Made by a program: the position numbers and the translations under genes
In this document: positions 51,291 through 64,000 of the stretch, one piece after another
Numbering within the stretch: position 1 is the stretch's first letter
Layout of the letters: each line of letters opens with the position of its first letter
Assembly: GCA_002005505.1 (NCBI GenBank)
Contig: MVGU01000871.1
Span: 140,001 to 204,000, forward strand
DNA from: Botryococcus braunii
Lineage: Eukaryota; Chlorophyta; Trebouxiophyceae
Direction: 5' to 3'
DNA length: 64,000 nucleotides
Notes under the pieces: generated by a model
The model's database searches: none
The model's input: the letters and a program-made list of their open reading frames with translations, nothing else
What the model was told of the DNA's origin: nothing

Positions 51291-52356
51291 TTATCTGTAA
51301 CGTCACTTCCTGTGAGACTTCCGCAGACGCGCATATCATATTGACCTCCCAACCTGGAAAGGCTTCTGACTTTGAGGTCCTAGGATAGGCGTTAGCAAGA
51401 TGTTCAAAGAGTGTTTTTTCCGTTCTTTACAAAGCTGGCTGCTCTTGTTTTGCTTAACACCGAGATCTGTAGATCAAAATGTTGAGATCTCCAGATCAAA
51501 ATGTTGAGATGTCAGAAGAAAAATCACATCTATCGCATACTTACATGTGCCGAAAATGTCATCTGGCATAACCAGCCATGAAGAGGAGAGAAGAGGAGGG
51601 GCGAGGGAAAAGGAAAGGAAAGGAAAGGAAAGAAAACAATTAGAAGGAAAGGAAAGGAAAGAATCCGAAGAACGGCTCGAGGAACCGAAGCCTGAAAACT
51701 GTTCAAGAAAGGACCGAATTTGAGGAAAGCAGGGCGGCATGTGTGAAATTCGAGGAGACCAGGGCTGCATATGTGGAAATACAGGCCTTGGAACATACAG
51801 ATGATATTTGGTAAGAAAGGGAGGAAACTGGGCAAGGTGAGGTATTACTTTCCTTAGATCACGGAAATGAATGATTAAGAAAAGGACGATGAAGGATGAC
51901 CAATGGAATGCATGACTAGAAAAAGGAAGATGGAAAAAGGATGATATATGTTATGTAAGTGGAATCAATGATTGGGCTGTCCAGTGTACTGGACATTAGT
52001 GCATTCAAAGGTAAAGGCGAGATATATCAGTGATATTATCACTCGCCGGCCCCCGGTGCCTGAATAGTCACGTGTACTTGGCTCCACTAATTCGGACAGA
52101 CCGTCCGAAGAATTCAAACTTCCACGGACGTTCCAACTAGATAACACGTGTTACCAGGGTACTGCGGCGCATTCGAAGGGATCTGTTGGTATGCACTCCT
52201 CTCCCGGCTTAAATGCATGAAGAGGGATGCGAACAGAAGTCTTAGAAGCCGAGTTCTTGTATGTTGTTCAAAAGACGGGAGTTCTCCGAGCTACAGAGAG
52301 GACTTGAATGTTCACGTGAGGAGATGCACGTGGTTCGTTAGTACCGAACCTCCAGG
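51291..52356. other. Intergenic region between SOUL B and SOUL C
   Basis: No gene seen. A 26-bp tandem pair ('gatctccagatcaaaatgtt') at about 51465-51510, GGAAA runs at 51610-51662, and 'gaggaaagcagggcggcatgtgtg / gaggagaccagggctgcatatgtg' at 51723-51777. The promoter of SOUL C should lie at the right end. Confidence 0.5.
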
Positions 52357-57739
<5,383 letters not shown>

Positions 57740-59380
57740 TTATGTCAATATTGATTAATAATGATCCATCATTATTAACATAATAATGTAGGAGACACGT
57801 ACTAGCTCGATGCTGCCACATCATGCTCATTTATGATCATACATGACATGTATGTGGATAGCATCGACCTATATGACATCGCATCGATCGAGGCTGCAGC
57901 TGCTGTGTGCATGTATATTTGTATCACACGTTAACTGTGAGATGTATGTGATATGCATATGCATGTGCATACATACATACAGCCATCGATCATCGGTTTC
58001 CACAAACATATGACGCTATAGCTACATGTACATGCTGCTGCCAAACGATGTCATATGTATCCAGCATGTACATTTACATGTACATGCTGTACAGCTACAT
58101 GGACATGCTGCCGCCAAACGATATCATATTATGCAATTTGCAGTATACGTTTTACGTATGACGCCATACGAGCAATTCGACATAGTTCCCCGTATGGTAG
58201 TAATTGCCAGATGATTCGAAATTGCCATATGACGCCGTTTGAAGCAGTTTTAAGTTTTGCCATGTATGGCGCCGTATGGCAGTTCTGCCATACGCATACG
58301 GCACCATGTGATGCACAGTTTGAAGTCGCTGCGTGATCACGTTATTATGATGATGAAACGGGAACACAACATGCATACAGTGTTGAATGTGTTGAAGCTA
58401 AGGTTGAAAACCTTATGTGCATGGATGTATCATCGATATCCTCCTCTAGACCGCAAAGGTGGGAAGGCAGTATGCAGCAAGTGCATATGTGCATAGATGC
58501 ATCTCCTCTATAGGAAGTGGAGGGGCCTCTCACTTTCCTAGGAGGGACGCTAGACATCGATGTGAAGCCTTCAAAGCAAGCTTGGAGGGGAGGGGATGAT
58601 CTAGAGGACTTTAGTTTGGGCTTAGAGGACATAAGTTTAGACTGAGAGGGCTCAAATTTGGAGGGGGAGGGGAGGATCTAGAGGATCTGGAACCACCTTT
58701 TATATACAAAAAAATTAGCAACTGGTCGGCAATTCCTGATCCAGTATGCTTTTCTGAATTGAAACATACTTTGGAAGTACGAGTTTTAGTGATCATGTAA
58801 GTCCCCATTCATGTCGCTCACACGCATGCAGAGTGACTACCAGGATTGCATACATACGAATGTATACCGACTTGCATCAATAGGAGGGTGGTTAGACAGA
58901 CGGCGGTATGAGCACACCAACCGAACCTTCCGAAAAGGTCCAGATCCGGGTAATATTCGGCAGGTCCTTATATAAGGATTTGCAGGACTTGTAATCCGGT
59001 TAAGAGATCCCCCAAGGCAATGTCTTTCAAACAATTAACCTCAGCAGTACAGTACGCTAGTGTGCAGCTCAAATACTCGCAATTGCAGTACCCTCTGTCC
59101 ACTGGACCTCCAATCGGGTTGCCCTGCTCATGGCTAGAATATTGTCGTACATATTGTTATAGCGTTAGTTTAGACTGCCGCCATGGCTGCAGGTTTAGCG
59201 ATTTTAAACATTCATGGCCATTGATGTTAATTAACCCTTCGACCATGGTGTCTCTTCTAAACCTATATGTATACAATGTACATGTACATCAATTTACTCA
59301 CATGATTTGCACGTGCACGTCTTGACCAATTTCGTCACGTCTTAAGCTTGACCGATCTTGCATGATTCTGGGCTCCTCAA
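57740..59380. other. Intergenic region between SOUL C and the uS15 gene
   Basis: No gene recognised. 57780-58330 is rich in palindromic CATATG, TACATGTA and CATACG words. A roughly 70-bp unit 'acatgctgctgccaaacgat' recurs at 58028 and 58105. 58590-58690 has a GA-rich repeat ('tctagaggac' / 'gaggggagga'). Confidence 0.5.
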
Positions 59381-59384
59381 ATGC

Positions 59385-59950
59385 AAAAGGCGTTGCAAAT
59401 CTATATCTGGAATAACAAAATGGACAGGCGAGCGCACAGGTCAGTGGAGACTATGTTGGCCAGTCGCAATCTCCCCCCCCCCCCCAAACGACAGGACCGG
59501 TCCTTCCCGAAATGGGGCCTTCTGCGAGCGCACATGGACAAAATGTTGGGCGGTGTCATTCTCTTTGCACCCCTTAACTACAGACCCGGTCTTTAAAGAA
59601 ATTTCCGCGGATTTGCACGTCTGCTGCGTGCGCCACAAATCAATGGACTAGATGTTGGCCAGTCTAATCCCCCCCCCCCCGAAATACAGACTCGGTCCTA
59701 GCAGGATTTGGACTTCTGCTGCGTGCGCGCAGATCAATGGACAAGATGTTGGCCAGTCTCATTCTCTCGGCCCCACTCTAATACAGACCCGATCCTACCG
59801 GGATTTGGACATCTTCCACCGCAGTTTGGACATCTTCCACCGCAGTTTGGACATCTGCTTTGTGCGCAGAGCCCCGTGAATGTTCGCCAGTCTACTTCTC
59901 CTCCCCCCCCCCCTCAAGTACAGACCCGATTACCGCACTTCGGACATCTT
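59385..59950 (-). repeat. Diverged tandem array related to the last exon of uS15
   Basis: Downstream of the uS15 stop (minus strand) there are about five diverged units of roughly 90-130 bp. On the plus strand each has 'atttggac(t/a)tctgctg' or a variant, 'cgtgcgcgcaga(t)c(a)', 'tgga(c)aa(g)atgttggccagtc', then a C run. The matching part of exon 3 reads 'ggatttggactttttctgcg' then 'cgcgcacaggcccgtggag'. Confidence 0.65.
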
Positions 59951-62495
<2,545 letters not shown>

Positions 62496-62575
62496 CTAAC
62501 ACATCACATCCGCCTGCTATCGGCTATAATAATTTGCTCATTGACTGGCTACAATAATGTGCCCAGTGATTTAAC

Positions 62576-62746
<171 letters not shown>

Positions 62747-62756
62747 ATGATCATCT

Positions 62757-63858
62757 GCAGAGCTGATTCCCACTATTTCCTGTACACTGCCCAACCAGGC
62801 TCCAGTATGTCGTCCAGGTCAGAGCCACCCCACAGCCACCTCCACGCCGCTTGCCAAGCATAGTACTTATTCCAATGCCTTCCATACCCCTTGCCAAGCA
62901 AAGCTACTTGGTCTCGTATGCCCTCCACAGGCCTTGCCAATCAGAGCCCCTGGGCCCAACGCCCTCCACAGCCCTTGCTAAATTCAGACACGCACGCCCA
63001 CCCCCCCCCCCCCCCGCCCCGCCCGTTCAGGCCCCTTGCTAGGTTCTCTGCCTCCAACCGTAGCAAAGCAAAGATCTCTGCCATCCCCAGGGATTTCTGC
63101 TTACCAGTGTTCCTTTTCCCAATGCCTGTTCCTCGCATTACCCAGACGACTTCTGCCAGGAGCTACCTGCTGTTTTGCAAGCTCACAGGAGCATCTCATA
63201 AGTGTTACCACTGAAGCCACGCACATGTCGCAAAGCTTAAGAAGTGTTAGTGCGGGAGATACCATTCCAGGTTTATGCCTGGCAGATGCGCAACCTCTCG
63301 TACTGAAGTAGATACCAGTCGGGCTCAATTCCCGGCATGTGCATGATCTCTAGGCCTGCTTCACTTGGAGCCTAGACCCTGTGAGCCTGAAAATAGCATA
63401 CCTGGAGTCGAATGCCGCGGATCAGGTCTTGCAGGCCCAACTTGTGCTTGTGCCCCACTCATAAATCTTTGCTGCTCGATGGTCGTCGTAAGGCACTTGC
63501 TGATGGCTTGCACAGTCCGCTCGACATGCGCGATGTACAATTTCCTAACAAGCATGGTGTCCTAACGCCACTTTTCCACGAGTCTGAAACAAGATACCAG
63601 ACGTATTGCTCTACATCTAAATTTCTACGCCGCTTTCCCTGCTCGGTGATCTTAAGCAAATGACCAATTTACCGTGCGATACATAAAACTAAGACCATGC
63701 AGCCGTTACTAAAAACAAAAACACGCAAACTCAATGGCAAAAGACTATCGCGAAAATGTTGGGAACGTTGAGAGCTCAAGACTATTCACTTCATTCACTT
63801 TATCCACATGGTATTCCCAAGCAGTCTCGACAATCTTGCTCAGAAGAATAAACGTGGC
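62757..63858. other. No gene identified
   Basis: It may contain 5' exons of the minus-strand uS15 gene, but none could be matched by phase and motif. 'cctccac(a/g)(c/g)gccttgccaa' recurs loosely at 62840-62980. A C run lies at 63001-63015. Confidence 0.35.
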
Positions 63859-64000
63859 TTAAACCCAGGTGTTCCATATGTCAGATAACTCAAATTTGAA
63901 TGGCTGCATGCTGCTGTTGGCGGCCACCTGCTCCTGCATCGCCTCTCGTCTCTGATATCCGCACGTGCTGCCAAGCTGCGACGCGGGCTGGAGCTGCATG
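63859..64000 (-). CDS. Possible 3' exon of an unknown minus-strand gene, cut by the window edge
   Basis: An open frame enters from the right edge and ends at TAA (63861-63859), with 46 residues in the window ending FELSDIWNTWV. Composition is protein-like (mixed, no repeat), and 'MQEQVAANSSMQPF' could follow an acceptor such as 'ttggcag' near 63973. No family is recognised. A short open frame at a sequence edge is weak evidence. Confidence 0.25.
   Translation of the reverse strand, partial: MQLQPASQLGSTCGYQRREAMQEQVAANSSMQPFKFELSDIWNTWV

Noticed and set aside
62757..62860. Candidate upstream uS15 exon reading DLDDILEPGWAVY
   Set aside because: Its phase does not join to the acceptor at 62495 and no family motif supports it.

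Overview
This is a eukaryotic nuclear window, probably from a green-lineage organism (alga or early plant). The sequence shows spliced genes with GT-AG introns, two Copia-type and one chromodomain Gypsy-type LTR retrotransposons, LINE remnants, and very dense (CA)n, (GA)n and (CT)n microsatellites. An SS18/GIF coactivator, secreted SOUL proteins and a nuclear gene for an organellar-type uS15 fit this, but the lineage call is only an inference.

Layout. Positions 1-5500 hold repeat tails and a three-exon SS18/GIF-family gene (minus strand, 3769-1882). Positions 5528-36495 form a large inverted duplication. The left arm (5528-5944 plus 12956-16030) is split by Copia-1. The right arm (27395-28480 plus 34328-36495) is split by a chromodomain Gypsy element. 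Each arm carries one copy of a small secreted eight-cysteine protein gene. The spacer between the arms holds Copia-2 (minus strand), which carries an extra ORF before gag and a 478-bp TRIM inserted in its pol gene. It also holds a truncated Copia-3 and two LINE 3' ends. All four complete LTR elements (Copia-1, Copia-2, TRIM, Gypsy) have exact 5-bp target-site duplications and identical or nearly identical LTRs, so all are young.

Positions 38726-57739 hold three tandem, same-strand SOUL heme-binding-family genes. Each has six exons with almost identical exon lengths and phases and a predicted signal peptide. Introns and downstream DNA are full of microsatellites and of tandem arrays that copy exon edges. 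Positions 62495-59951 (minus) hold the 3' exons of an organellar-type ribosomal protein uS15 gene, followed by a diverged tandem array resembling its own last exon. The last bases may hold the 3' exon of another minus-strand gene.

Most interesting points: (1) Copia-2 has a 174-codon ORF ending in UGA-C, in frame with and 15 nt before gag, which suggests readthrough; (2) the TRIM has LTRs that contain a tRNA-like D-arm, T-arm and Pol III A/B-box-like pair; (3) Copia-1, Copia-2 and the Copia-3 remnant all carry an internal spaced duplication within their LTRs; (4) both Copias appear to prime from the anticodon loop of initiator tRNA, while TRIM and Gypsy share a different primer site; (5) several genes show tandem amplification of exon edges, making decoy splice acceptors or repeated terminal exons.
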